Below, in pieces: positions 17,308 through 24,455 of a DNA stretch of 64,000 nucleotides. Below the pieces are notes generated by a model. It was given only the letters and a program-made list of their open reading frames with translations. It did no database searches and was not told the DNA's origin. Both the position numbers and the translations under genes were made by a program. This DNA is from JABAYQ01 sp049890095 (GTDB lineage Bacteria; Bacteroidota; Bacteroidia; Flavobacteriales; UBA7312), in the NCBI GenBank assembly GCA_049890095.1, contig JBMHCD010000008.1, positions 186,001 to 250,000 on the forward strand, read 5' to 3'. Each line of letters starts with the position of its first letter. Positions within the stretch are counted from its first letter, which is position 1.

Positions 17308-17796
17308 TTAATCTATATGTTGTTTTAGATGAATCATTTCAATGGCAGTAATTGCGGCTTCAACTCCTTTATTACCCAATATTCCACCAGATCGATCAAT
17401 TGCTTGTTGTTGAGTGTTGTCGGTAAGGACCCCAAAAATTACGGGTTTGTTGTACTTCAGAGAAACGTCTTTTATTCCTAATGCAGTTGATTGGCAAACA
17501 AAGTCAAAATGCTTTGTTTCGCCTTGTATAACACTACCTAAACATATTACTGCATCAATGGTTGTGTCTTTTTCTAAAATAAACTGAGCTCCTAAAGCAA
17601 GTTCAAAACTGCCTGGAACATACTTAACAATTATATTTGACTCTTGGCAATTACACCCCATTAAAGTTGATTTAGCACCATCGAGCAATCCATTAGTTAT
17701 TTCCTTGTTCCATTTAGCAACTACAATAGCGATTTTCATCCCTTTTGCATCCGGAATTTCATTTAAGTTATATTTGGATAAATTCGAACTAGCCAT
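17308..17796 (-). CDS. ribH: 6,7-dimethyl-8-ribityllumazine synthase
   Basis: 162 residues. Condenses 5-amino-6-ribitylamino-uracil with dihydroxybutanone phosphate in riboflavin synthesis; the enzyme usually forms icosahedral or pentameric shells. Motifs: VAKWNKEITNGLLDGA, VPGSFELALGAQ, and LGSVIQGETKHFDFVC with the active-site His. No other rib gene is nearby and no FMN riboswitch was recognised upstream; instead a terminator hairpin ends just before the ATG. Confidence 0.96.
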   Translation of the reverse strand: MASSNLSKYNLNEIPDAKGMKIAIVVAKWNKEITNGLLDGAKSTLMGCNCQESNIIVKYVPGSFELALGAQFILEKDTTIDAVICLGSVIQGETKHFDFVCQSTALGIKDVSLKYNKPVIFGVLTDNTQQQAIDRSGGILGNKGVEAAITAIEMIHLKQHID

Positions 17797-17818
17797 AAAA
17801 AAGCTCGCAAAGCGAGCT
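17797..17818 (-). terminator. Rho-independent terminator directly before ribH
   Basis: AGCTCGC (17802-17808) pairs with GCGAGCT (17812-17818), followed on the minus strand by a T run that abuts the ribH ATG at 17796. It should terminate the upstream TPR gene. Confidence 0.75.
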
Positions 17819-17829
17819 AATTAATTTGA

Positions 17830-18510
17830 TTATTTAAGACTTACTCTAGTGATATACTTATCTATATCCCTACCTTGATCTGAGTCAGAGTAGTTGTTTT
17901 TGATATTTTTATATAAGCTCAAAGCTTCTTTAAAATTTCCATTTTCTTCCAGAGCCATAGCAGCTCTCATCATGTATAAAGGTGCTGTAAAATTATTATC
18001 ACTGTTACTAGCTGCTTTTTTCCAACTATTGATAGCTTTATTGGACTCACCTACATTCATATATGCATCACCTAAAGATCCTAAAGCAACAGAAGAAACC
18101 AATTGATCATTTGCTTTAAATTTTGATAAATATTCAATGGCATTATCAAAGTCTCCTAAATTTAGATAGCACGATCCTGCATAAAAATTTGCTAAATTAC
18201 CAGCTTCTGTTGAGCCATATTCATCTATTAAATCTAAAAAACCATAAAATTGACCATCTCCATTCAATGCCAAGTTAAATGAATCTTTCTCGAATGAGTT
18301 AACAGCCATAAATAATTCGGACTGAGCTTCATTATTTTTAGGTTCAGTAACAAATTTTGTATATCCTAATACAATAGCTATTACACCTACTACAGAAAAT
18401 ACAACCTTCATTAATAAAGCTTGGTTGTTTTCAACCCATTGTTCTGTGTTAGTTAGCGTTTCTTCAACTGCTGCAAACTGTTCTTCAGTTTTGTTATTCT
18501 TTTTTGCCAT
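17830..18510 (-). CDS. Membrane-anchored tetratricopeptide-repeat protein
   Basis: 226 residues from the ATG at 18510 (MAKKNNKTEEQ), preferred over the upstream start, which only adds eight residues in the leader. A single TM (about residues 35-53, LLMKVVFSVVGVIAIVLG) follows a charged helix; the rest is three to four TPR units (YAGSCYLNLGDFDNAIEYL, SLGDAYMNVGESNKAINSW, MALEENGNFKEALSLYKN). This layout resembles the YfgM-like TPR membrane proteins, which assist periplasmic folding, and is common in Bacteroidota upstream of ribH. The specific function is unknown. Confidence 0.85.
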   Translation of the reverse strand: MAKKNNKTEEQFAAVEETLTNTEQWVENNQALLMKVVFSVVGVIAIVLGYTKFVTEPKNNEAQSELFMAVNSFEKDSFNLALNGDGQFYGFLDLIDEYGSTEAGNLANFYAGSCYLNLGDFDNAIEYLSKFKANDQLVSSVALGSLGDAYMNVGESNKAINSWKKAASNSDNNFTAPLYMMRAAMALEENGNFKEALSLYKNIKNNYSDSDQGRDIDKYITRVSLK

Positions 18511-18531
18511 TTTGATTAAAAAATTGAAAAA

Positions 18532-18539
18532 CAAAAATA
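18532..18539 (-). promoter_or_regulatory. -7 promoter element for the TPR membrane protein gene
   Basis: TATTTTTG on the minus strand, 21 nt before the ATG at 18510. Confidence 0.5.
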
Positions 18540-18623
18540 ATCTTTTTTTCGACTTTAAAAAGTTTATTTGTTTAAGCTGTTTTCATCATAAAAATAATAA
18601 TTTAGTACTTTAAATAACAGGTG

Positions 18624-19727
18624 ATGATTTTACAAAGCATTTCTTTACTTAATTTCAAAAATCATATTGATAGTCGTGTAGACTTTATCGAAGGAATAAA
18701 TTGTTTTGTTGGAGATAATGGTGCGGGAAAAACAAATATGTTAGATGCTATTCACTATTTATCGCTCACTAAAAGTTATTTTACTAAGCAAGATGCATTG
18801 AATATATACAATAACGAACCTTTTATGGCTATCGAAGGTCGGTTTCTAAAAGACGAAACAACAGATGTTATTCATATTGGAGTTAAAAGTGGTCTAAAAA
18901 AAACGATTAAAAGAAATAAAAAGACCTATGACCGATTATCAGATCATATTGGGCTTTTTCCAATCGTTATGATTTCACCAACTGATGTAGAATTATTAAA
19001 TTCTGGAAGTGATTACAGAAGAAAGTTTATGGATTCTATTATTGCTCAATTCGACAAAAATTACCTTCTCAAACTTATTAAATATAACAAATTGATTGGT
19101 CAGAGAAATGCATTGCTTAAACAAATGAGCAAGTCTAATTCATTTGATCAAAGTACACTTTCGGTTTATGATTATCAGATTGAACCCTTGGTTAAATCTA
19201 TTCACCAAAAAAGATTAGATTTTTTAAAAGAGTTTATTCCAATTTTTAAAAAATATTATCATTTAATATCAAATTCTGATGAAAATGTAAATATCGAATA
19301 TCAATCTCAACTAACAGACTCTGATTATTTAGATTTGATAAATAATAATACTGATAAAGAGCGATTTAGTAATTCAAGTTATTATGGAGTGCATAAAGAT
19401 GATTTGATTTTTAATTTAAGTGGTTATCTTATTAAAAAAAGAGGTTCTCAAGGCCAGCAAAAAACATTTTTGTTATCCTTAAAATTAGCTCAGTATGATT
19501 TTATGAAATCAACTTTGAAATTTGAGCCAATGTTGTTGTTAGACGATATTTTTGATAAATTAGACGATAATAGAGTAGAGCATCTAATGAAATTGGTTGG
19601 TGATAAACATTTTGGACAAATTTTTGTTACGGATACTCATCCTATGCGTTCATCTCAAATATTTGAAAAAATAGGAGTTAATTATAAGTTGTTTAATGTA
19701 AAAAAAGGAGCGATTGAAAAGGCTTAG
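18624..19727 (+). CDS. recF: DNA replication and repair protein RecF
   Basis: 367 residues; the ATG at 18624 is preferred over the adjacent GTG at 18621. SMC-like ATPase that loads RecA at gaps together with RecO and RecR (recR lies at 60180). Motifs: Walker A GDNGAGKT (30-37), signature GSQGQQKTFLLSLKLAQ, Walker B PMLLLDDIFDKLD. Divergent from the TPR gene. The DUF721 gene begins 13 nt inside its end, so the two are translated as a pair. Confidence 0.96.
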   Translation: MILQSISLLNFKNHIDSRVDFIEGINCFVGDNGAGKTNMLDAIHYLSLTKSYFTKQDALNIYNNEPFMAIEGRFLKDETTDVIHIGVKSGLKKTIKRNKKTYDRLSDHIGLFPIVMISPTDVELLNSGSDYRRKFMDSIIAQFDKNYLLKLIKYNKLIGQRNALLKQMSKSNSFDQSTLSVYDYQIEPLVKSIHQKRLDFLKEFIPIFKKYYHLISNSDENVNIEYQSQLTDSDYLDLINNNTDKERFSNSSYYGVHKDDLIFNLSGYLIKKRGSQGQQKTFLLSLKLAQYDFMKSTLKFEPMLLLDDIFDKLDDNRVEHLMKLVGDKHFGQIFVTDTHPMRSSQIFEKIGVNYKLFNVKKGAIEKA

Positions 19728-20007
19728 TAATCAGCAGTCATTAGCAGAAGTCATTCAGGATTTTTTAAAAGAAAGTGGATGGTCTAGAAAATTAGATGAA
19801 GTGCATCTAATTACTCAGTGGGATAAATTGTTAGGTCCAAATTTAGCTAAATACACTGATGAGGTATTTATATCAAATTCTATTTTGCACATCCGATTAA
19901 ATTCATCAACACTCAGGCAAGAGCTATCATACAAAAAATCAAAACTGGTTGATGATCTTAATGATATGGTCGGTAAAAAAGTAATAAAGGATATAATTCT
20001 AAAATAA
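19714..20007 (+). CDS. DUF721 (DciA-like) protein
   Basis: 97 residues starting at TTG, supported by a purine-rich AAGGAG 4 nt upstream and by overlap with recF. Motifs of the family are visible: the V-x-x-W-x-x-LLG-P start (VHLITQWDKLLGPNLAKYT) and a strand with LHIRLNSSTLRQELSY. DUF721 includes DciA, the ancestral helicase loader, and is commonly encoded next to recF; the helicase-loading role is inference here. Terminated by the hairpin that follows the stop codon. Confidence 0.85.
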   Translation: MKRLSNQQSLAEVIQDFLKESGWSRKLDEVHLITQWDKLLGPNLAKYTDEVFISNSILHIRLNSSTLRQELSYKKSKLVDDLNDMVGKKVIKDIILK

Positions 20008-20034
20008 AAAAGCTCCTAATTAGGAGCTTTTTTT
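20006..20034. terminator. Bidirectional terminator between DUF721 and ndk
   Basis: AAAAAAGCTCCTA / TAGGAGCTTTTTT palindrome with A and T tracts on either side, between convergent genes. Confidence 0.85.
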
Positions 20035-20052
20035 CTTTTGGAAGATATTTGT

Positions 20053-20472
20053 TTAAAACTGTTCCTCTATATTAAAGTGAAAATTACTTTCTAGCTCTGC
20101 GTTCTCATCAGAATCAGAACCGTGAACAGCATTTTTTGCTTTTGATTCTGCAAATTCTTTTCGGATAGTTCCGTCTGCTGCTTCACTTGGATCAGTAGCG
20201 CCAATTAAAGTTCTAAAGTCTGCAACTGCATTTTCCTTTTCTAATATTGCAGCAATAATTGGTCCTGAACTCATATATTCTACTAGTTCACCATAAAATG
20301 GTCTTTCTTTGTGAACTTCATAGAATTTTCCTGCAGACTCGGCAGTTAAAGCTGTTTTTTTAAGAGCTACAATTCTGAAACCTGCCTTATTTATTCTTTC
20401 TAAAATTGAACCAGTATAACCACTTTCTACAGCTTCTGGCTTAATCATTGTAAATGTTCTGTTTGTTGCCAT
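20053..20472 (-). CDS. ndk: Nucleoside diphosphate kinase
   Basis: 139 residues, normal length. Transfers the gamma phosphate of NTPs to NDPs through a phospho-histidine. The active-site His117 sits in KNAVHGSDSDE, with TMIKPEA at the N-terminus and ERPFYGELVEYMSSGP in the centre. A monocistronic unit with its own promoter motif upstream and a terminator downstream. Confidence 0.97.
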   Translation of the reverse strand: MATNRTFTMIKPEAVESGYTGSILERINKAGFRIVALKKTALTAESAGKFYEVHKERPFYGELVEYMSSGPIIAAILEKENAVADFRTLIGATDPSEAADGTIRKEFAESKAKNAVHGSDSDENAELESNFHFNIEEQF

Positions 20473-20498
20473 TTTTTATTTTTAAGAATTATTTTGGG

Positions 20499-20506
20499 CA
20501 AATTTA
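20499..20506 (-). promoter_or_regulatory. -7 promoter element for ndk
   Basis: TAAATTTG on the minus strand, 26 nt upstream of the ndk ATG. Confidence 0.6.
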
Positions 20507-20543
20507 TAAAAAACCAATCATTAAAAAGACGAACTTTTATTCT

Positions 20544-20551
20544 TATTTTCG
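20544..20551 (+). promoter_or_regulatory. -7 promoter element for nrnA
   Basis: TATTTTCG (one mismatch to TAnnTTTG) ends 8 nt before the nrnA ATG, implying a very short mRNA leader. Confidence 0.45.
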
Positions 20552-20559
20552 CAAATTAT

Positions 20560-21552
20560 ATGAACGAAAAAGAATTCAATACACTCAAGGAGCTGTTAAG
20601 CACTCCAAAAAGAATTGTTATAACCACTCACAAAGGGCCTGATGGAGATGCTATGGGATCTTCTTTAGCATTATATAATTACTTAGTTAAAAAAGGGCAT
20701 CAAGTTCAAGTTATAACTCCAAATCAATACCCAGATTTTCTGAAGTGGATGAAAGCAGATGATTTGGTTATACAATATACTAACGAGCCTGAAAAAGCAA
20801 AACAGATTACAAATAATTCAGATTTGATATTTTGTCTTGATTTTAACTCATTAAGCAGAATAGATACTTTTGAACCAGTCGTTTCTTCGTCAACTGCTTT
20901 CAAAGCAATGATTGATCATCATCAGCAACCAGATCAATTTGATTTTAATTTTTCGGATACTAATGCATGCTCAACAGCTCAGATGATTTATGAATTTATC
21001 GATTTATTGGGAGATGCTCATTTGATTGATAAAGACATTGCAGAATGCATTTATGCTGGTATAATGACAGATACAGGAAACTTTAGATTTAAATCAGTAA
21101 CTAGTAAAACGCATAAAATTGTTGCTGAGCTTATTCAAAAAGGAGCTGAAACTCATTTGGTAAATGATCGAATTAATGATAATAATACAGTTAGTAGATT
21201 AAAGTTATTGGGTTATTGCTTGAATGAAAAATTAGAGGTATTGCATCATTATAATGCTGCATTAATCAGTTTAGATGAAGAGGAGTTAGACCGGTTTAAT
21301 TTTAAGAAAGGTGATACCGAAGGAGTAGTTAATTATGCCTTATCTATAAAAGATATAAATTTAGCTGCTTTCTTTGTTAAAAGAGAGGGGATTGTTAAGA
21401 TTTCATTTCGTTCTAAAGGAAATATTTCAGTTAATGAAATGGCAAGAAAATATTTTAATGGAGGTGGTCATACTAATGCTGCTGGAGGATCGTTTGGAAC
21501 AGATCTAAGTCTTGCCATAGAAAAATTTAAATCAGTTTTAAAAGAGTATTAA
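20560..21552 (+). CDS. nrnA: Bifunctional oligoribonuclease / pAp phosphatase (DHH family)
   Basis: 330 residues from the ATG at 20560, preferred because the longer frame runs back through the promoter motif. DHH/DHHA1 phosphoesterase. Motif I HKGPDGDAMGSS (24-35), Asp in FCLDFN, motif DHH (119-121), and the DHHA1 glycine-rich GGGHTNAAGG near the C-terminus. NrnA-type enzymes degrade nano-RNAs and adenosine 3',5'-bisphosphate. The FKBP lipoprotein gene follows 16 nt downstream. Confidence 0.93.
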   Translation: MNEKEFNTLKELLSTPKRIVITTHKGPDGDAMGSSLALYNYLVKKGHQVQVITPNQYPDFLKWMKADDLVIQYTNEPEKAKQITNNSDLIFCLDFNSLSRIDTFEPVVSSSTAFKAMIDHHQQPDQFDFNFSDTNACSTAQMIYEFIDLLGDAHLIDKDIAECIYAGIMTDTGNFRFKSVTSKTHKIVAELIQKGAETHLVNDRINDNNTVSRLKLLGYCLNEKLEVLHHYNAALISLDEEELDRFNFKKGDTEGVVNYALSIKDINLAAFFVKREGIVKISFRSKGNISVNEMARKYFNGGGHTNAAGGSFGTDLSLAIEKFKSVLKEY

Positions 21553-21568
21553 TCAAATTTTATAAAAA

Positions 21569-22021
21569 ATGAAAAAATCAATAATGAGTATTGCTATTGT
21601 AGCTTGTTTTGTTTCCTGCCAAAATACGAAGCAATCGGAAAACAATAATCAATCTAATGAATCATCTAAAGAAATATCAACAATGACAACTACAGAAAGC
21701 GGATTACAGTACATTATTTTTGAGCAAGGAGAAGGGGTCAAGCCAACTGCTGGTCAGCAAGTTTCGGTACATTACAAAGGCATGCTTGAAGATGGAACAG
21801 TTTTTGATAATTCTTATGATCGAGGAGAGCCAATAGTTTTTCCTGTTGGAACAGGTAGAGTTATTAAGGGATGGGATGAAGGAATTATGCTTTTAAATGT
21901 AGGTACTAAAGCTCAACTTATTATCCCTTCTGAGTTAGGTTATGGTGAGCGTGGAGCAGGAGCAGTTATTCCACCAAACGCAACCTTAATTTTTGATGTA
22001 GAGCTAGTAGCAGTTCAATAA
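21569..22021 (+). CDS. FKBP-type peptidyl-prolyl isomerase lipoprotein
   Basis: 150 residues. A signal peptide with lipobox FVSC (Cys17) predicts a periplasmic lipoprotein, followed by a low-complexity linker (N/Q/S-rich, about 20-38) and one complete FKBP domain (about 42-150) with VSVHYKGMLEDGTVFDNSYDRGEP, VIKGWDEGI and GYGERGAGAVIPPNATLIFDVELV. It catalyses proline isomerisation in envelope proteins. The stop overlaps the next ATG by one base (TAATG). Confidence 0.93.
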   Translation: MKKSIMSIAIVACFVSCQNTKQSENNNQSNESSKEISTMTTTESGLQYIIFEQGEGVKPTAGQQVSVHYKGMLEDGTVFDNSYDRGEPIVFPVGTGRVIKGWDEGIMLLNVGTKAQLIIPSELGYGERGAGAVIPPNATLIFDVELVAVQ

Positions 22022-22764
22022 TGGCATTGATTAATGAATTAGAAAAACAGGGAAATTTTTTATTTAAATATAGAGGGCAAATACCTGTTGTTTTATTTGT
22101 TTTGGCCATTCCTTTTATCTATACAACAGATTTGTCTGCTGTAGATGAAAAATATATACAGATTTGTAAAGTAGTTGCTATTACAATTTCTATTTTAGGA
22201 TTTGTTGTACGTGCAATTACTATTGCTACTACACCCAGAGGAACTTCAGGAAGAAATACCAAACAACAAATTGCAGATTCTTTAAATTCAACTGGTATTT
22301 ATTCTATTGTTCGTCATCCTTTATATTTAGGGAATTACCTGATGTGGATTGGTATAGTTTTGTTTACATATAACTTTTATTTTGTATTAATTGTAAGCTT
22401 GCTTTTTTGGCTGTATTATGAACGAATTATGTTTGCCGAAGAACGTTTTTTACAAAAAAAGTTTGGTGAGGATTATCTTCATTGGGCATCTCAGAAGCCT
22501 GCTTTTTTACCCAACTTTTCTAATTATGTTAAATCGGAAGTTTCTTTTTCGTTTAAAAGTATTCTAAGAAGAGAATATTCTGGAGTATTAGCCACTGTTA
22601 TAGGATTTGTTTTTGTAGAATTATCAAGAAATTATTTTGTTGATCAATGTTTTTGTATTTCAAATGGCTATTGGTTTACATTAGTTGTTGTATTAGTATT
22701 TAGCTTGATACTCAGAACCATAAAGAAAACGACCACTTTGCTTGACGAAAGTGGTAGGTCGTAA
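22021..22764 (+). CDS. Isoprenylcysteine/phospholipid methyltransferase-family integral membrane protein
   Basis: 247 residues with about six TM segments. The SAM-binding C-terminal signature of the ICMT/PEMT group is present in the middle (SIVRHPLYLGNYLMWIG; YYERIMFAEERFLQKKFGEDYLHW). Two more TM helices follow after about residue 185, longer than the minimal family. Bacterial members methylate membrane lipids or isoprenoid groups; the substrate is unknown. One-base overlap with the FKBP gene. Confidence 0.82.
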   Translation: MALINELEKQGNFLFKYRGQIPVVLFVLAIPFIYTTDLSAVDEKYIQICKVVAITISILGFVVRAITIATTPRGTSGRNTKQQIADSLNSTGIYSIVRHPLYLGNYLMWIGIVLFTYNFYFVLIVSLLFWLYYERIMFAEERFLQKKFGEDYLHWASQKPAFLPNFSNYVKSEVSFSFKSILRREYSGVLATVIGFVFVELSRNYFVDQCFCISNGYWFTLVVVLVFSLILRTIKKTTTLLDESGRS

Positions 22765-22781
22765 AAATTTTGTTTTATTGA

Positions 22782-22811
22782 TTTGATGAATAAGCAAAAA
22801 TAGTATATTTG
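22782..22811 (+). promoter_or_regulatory. Promoter of tRNA-Met
   Basis: TTTG (22782-22785) and TATATTTG (22804-22811) with 18 nt spacing, 11 nt before the tRNA 5' end. Confidence 0.65.
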
Positions 22812-22822
22812 CCCACCCAATT

Positions 22823-22896
22823 GGCGAGGTAGCTCAGTTGGTTAGAGCGTCGGATTCATAACCCGGAGGCCGAGAGTTCAAATCTCTCCCTCGCTA
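22823..22896 (+). tRNA. tRNA-Met(CAT), elongator-like
   Basis: A 74-nt cloverleaf: acceptor GGCGAGG/CCTCGCT (terminal G-U pair), D-arm GCTCAGTTGGTTAGAGC, anticodon loop TTCATAA, T-arm GAGAG TTCAAAT CTCTC, discriminator A, no encoded CCA. The anticodon stem has an A-C opposition next to the loop. It lacks the initiator signature of three G-C pairs. CAT could also belong to a tRNA-Ile2 modified by lysidine; the overall look favours elongator Met. Confidence 0.9.
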
Positions 22897-22902
22897 CTCT
22901 AC

Positions 22903-22930
22903 AGGGACTCATTATTGAGTCCCTTTTTTT
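22903..22930 (+). terminator. Terminator of tRNA-Met, overlapping the end of the XRE gene
   Basis: AGGGACTCA (22903-22911) pairs with TGAGTCCCT (22916-22924) and is followed by a T run (to 22930). The right arm and T run are the last codons of the convergent XRE gene. Confidence 0.85.
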
Positions 22931-23145
22931 ATGTCTTTTACTAGTTCTTGTAATTCAATTTCTAAGTTCTCAGCTATTTTTTTTAAGGTATATATCGTAG
23001 GATTAGATCTTCCTGCTTCTAATCTACTAAAGTTTGACTTTTCCATATTGCAAATGGCAGAAAGATCTTGTTGAGACATTCCTTTTGATAGTCGTATTTG
23101 TTTTATTGTAAAGCCAATAACCTTTTGTAGTTTTTCCTTCTTCAA
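22912..23145 (-). CDS. Small XRE-family transcriptional regulator
   Basis: 77 residues, almost entirely one helix-turn-helix domain (about 10-65): IRLSKGMSQQDLSAICNMEKSNFSRLEAGRSNP split as helix 2, turn and recognition helix, then a short lysine-rich tail. Such stand-alone Cro/CI-like proteins bind operator DNA; no partner toxin or prophage gene is next to it, so the target is unknown. The end of its coding sequence doubles as the tRNA-Met terminator. Confidence 0.9.
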   Translation of the reverse strand: MKKEKLQKVIGFTIKQIRLSKGMSQQDLSAICNMEKSNFSRLEAGRSNPTIYTLKKIAENLEIELQELVKDIKKGTQ

Positions 23146-23260
23146 AGCAAATTAGAAATATTACTAAAGGTTTGTGTTTTTTTTTAATAGCTGGTTATCA
23201 TATAGGATAACCTTTTAAACTTTCATTAAACTTAACTTTGATTTGCTACAATTTAGTTTT

Positions 23261-23634
23261 ATGAAAAGACACTTATCTATATTTCTTTTGGTATTCATTT
23301 TTTGTTTTTTAACGTTTAAAAATCAAAAAATAAAAAATCAACATAAAAATATAAATACAGATAGTAGTTTATATTACTTTAACTTGTTCACAGAAAAGTT
23401 TGGAGGTATATATGAGCATGATAGGATTCTGTTGTTGATATTTACAATTTTTTAATTGAAAATCTAGAAGATTCATTAAAAAAATATAAGAGCACAAAAA
23501 AAGACTTGAATAGCTATAAATTTGAAACTGAATTACAACAAGATTATATTCAAAAACACTAAGAGGCAAAACAAATATTGTATCGTTATAAGTGTTGCAA
23601 ATTAAAATCAGATAGTTTATTAATTCTAAACTAA
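23261..23634 (+). pseudogene. Decayed gene for a small membrane-anchored or exported protein
   Basis: Starts at ATG 23261 with a signal/anchor sequence (MKRHLSIFLLVFIFCFLTF), then DSSLYYFNLFTEKFGGIYEHD. The frame breaks near 23423 (a one-base loss in GATAGGATTCT would explain it). From 23425 a second frame continues DSVVDIYNFLIENLEDSLKKY and a helical, charged stretch to QKH, an in-frame TAA (23560-23562), and then EAKQILYRYKCCKLKSDS to a final TAA at 23634. Together about 124 codons of helix-rich protein with one frameshift and one nonsense codon. No family recognised. It fills the roughly 490-nt gap between the XRE gene and the methyltransferase gene. Confidence 0.6.
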
Positions 23635-23639
23635 AGGAT

Positions 23640-24422
23640 TTATCTGGTTGTAGCCTTTAAATTAAAAACGTAAGGTAGCTTTTGCTTTTCTCTTTCTTGT
23701 AATACAAATTTACCTTTTTCAGTTTCTTTGAAACCTCTTAGTTTATAAGGACTAAAGTCAAACTCTTCAAAAAGTTTTAGTTTTAATCCGTTTGATTCTA
23801 AAGCACTAAAAATTTCGGTCAAAGAATGGTTCCACCAGCAGGTTTTTATTTCAATATCTTCGCCACCATCTGTATAACTACCTTTTTCTATTTCAACATC
23901 AGGTATTTTTTTGTAAAAATAATCATATTGTGCAGGGTCTAATAAGTCGATAAACGGATGGAATTCTGTGAGTACAAAAGTTCCACCTTTTTTCAAATGT
24001 TTAGATATTGTTTTTGCCCATTGATTAAGGTCTGGAAGCCAGCCTATGGTTCCGTAAGAACTAAAAATGATATCAAACTTTTTATTTAAGTTTAGCTCTA
24101 AAACACTAGATTCGATAAAGTTTACAGGAACATTAATTTCATTCGAAATTTTTTTTGCTTCTTTAATTGCAACAGACGAAAAATCTACAGCAGTAACGAT
24201 CGCTCCTTTTCTAACTAAAGATATACTATCCTGACCAAAGTGACATTGCAGATGTAAAATGGTCTTTCCATTTATATCACCTAATGCATTAAGTTCAAAA
24301 GAATTTAAAGAACATTTTCCTTTTTTGAACTCATCATTATTGTAAAATTTAGATTTAAGATGAATAGGCGTTTTGGTATCCCACGCTTTTTGGTTTATAT
24401 CTAAGTATTTTTTGTGATTCAT
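23640..24422 (-). CDS. Class I SAM-dependent methyltransferase
   Basis: 260 residues. Rossmann-type methyltransferase core: motif I variant TILHLQCHFGQDSISL (about 54-69), VTAVDFSSVAIKEA (motif II, acidic residue after strand 2), FDIIFSSYGTIGWL (motif IV) and GGTFVLTEFHPF (motif V/VI). The substrate is not evident; the family (methyltransf_25-like) is broad. A terminator ends 4 nt before its ATG and no promoter motif fits in between. Confidence 0.88.
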   Translation of the reverse strand: MNHKKYLDINQKAWDTKTPIHLKSKFYNNDEFKKGKCSLNSFELNALGDINGKTILHLQCHFGQDSISLVRKGAIVTAVDFSSVAIKEAKKISNEINVPVNFIESSVLELNLNKKFDIIFSSYGTIGWLPDLNQWAKTISKHLKKGGTFVLTEFHPFIDLLDPAQYDYFYKKIPDVEIEKGSYTDGGEDIEIKTCWWNHSLTEIFSALESNGLKLKLFEEFDFSPYKLRGFKETEKGKFVLQEREKQKLPYVFNLKATTR

Positions 24423-24426
24423 TTAT

Positions 24427-24452
24427 AAAAAAAGCCCTTTTAAGGGCTTTTT
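24427..24452 (-). terminator. Rho-independent terminator after glyA
   Basis: AAAAGCCCTT / AAGGGCTTTT hairpin followed on the minus strand by a seven-T tract (24427-24433), only 4 nt before the ATG of the methyltransferase gene. Confidence 0.82.
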
Positions 24453-24455
24453 GAT

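Noticed and set aside
17308..17830. FMN riboswitch upstream of ribH
   Set aside because: The leader between the TPR gene and ribH is only about 33 nt and holds a simple terminator hairpin, far too short for an RFN element.
22823..23640. Integrated element at tRNA-Met
   Set aside because: An XRE regulator next to a tRNA suggested an integration site, but I found no integrase and no direct repeat of the tRNA 3' end in the following 800 nt.
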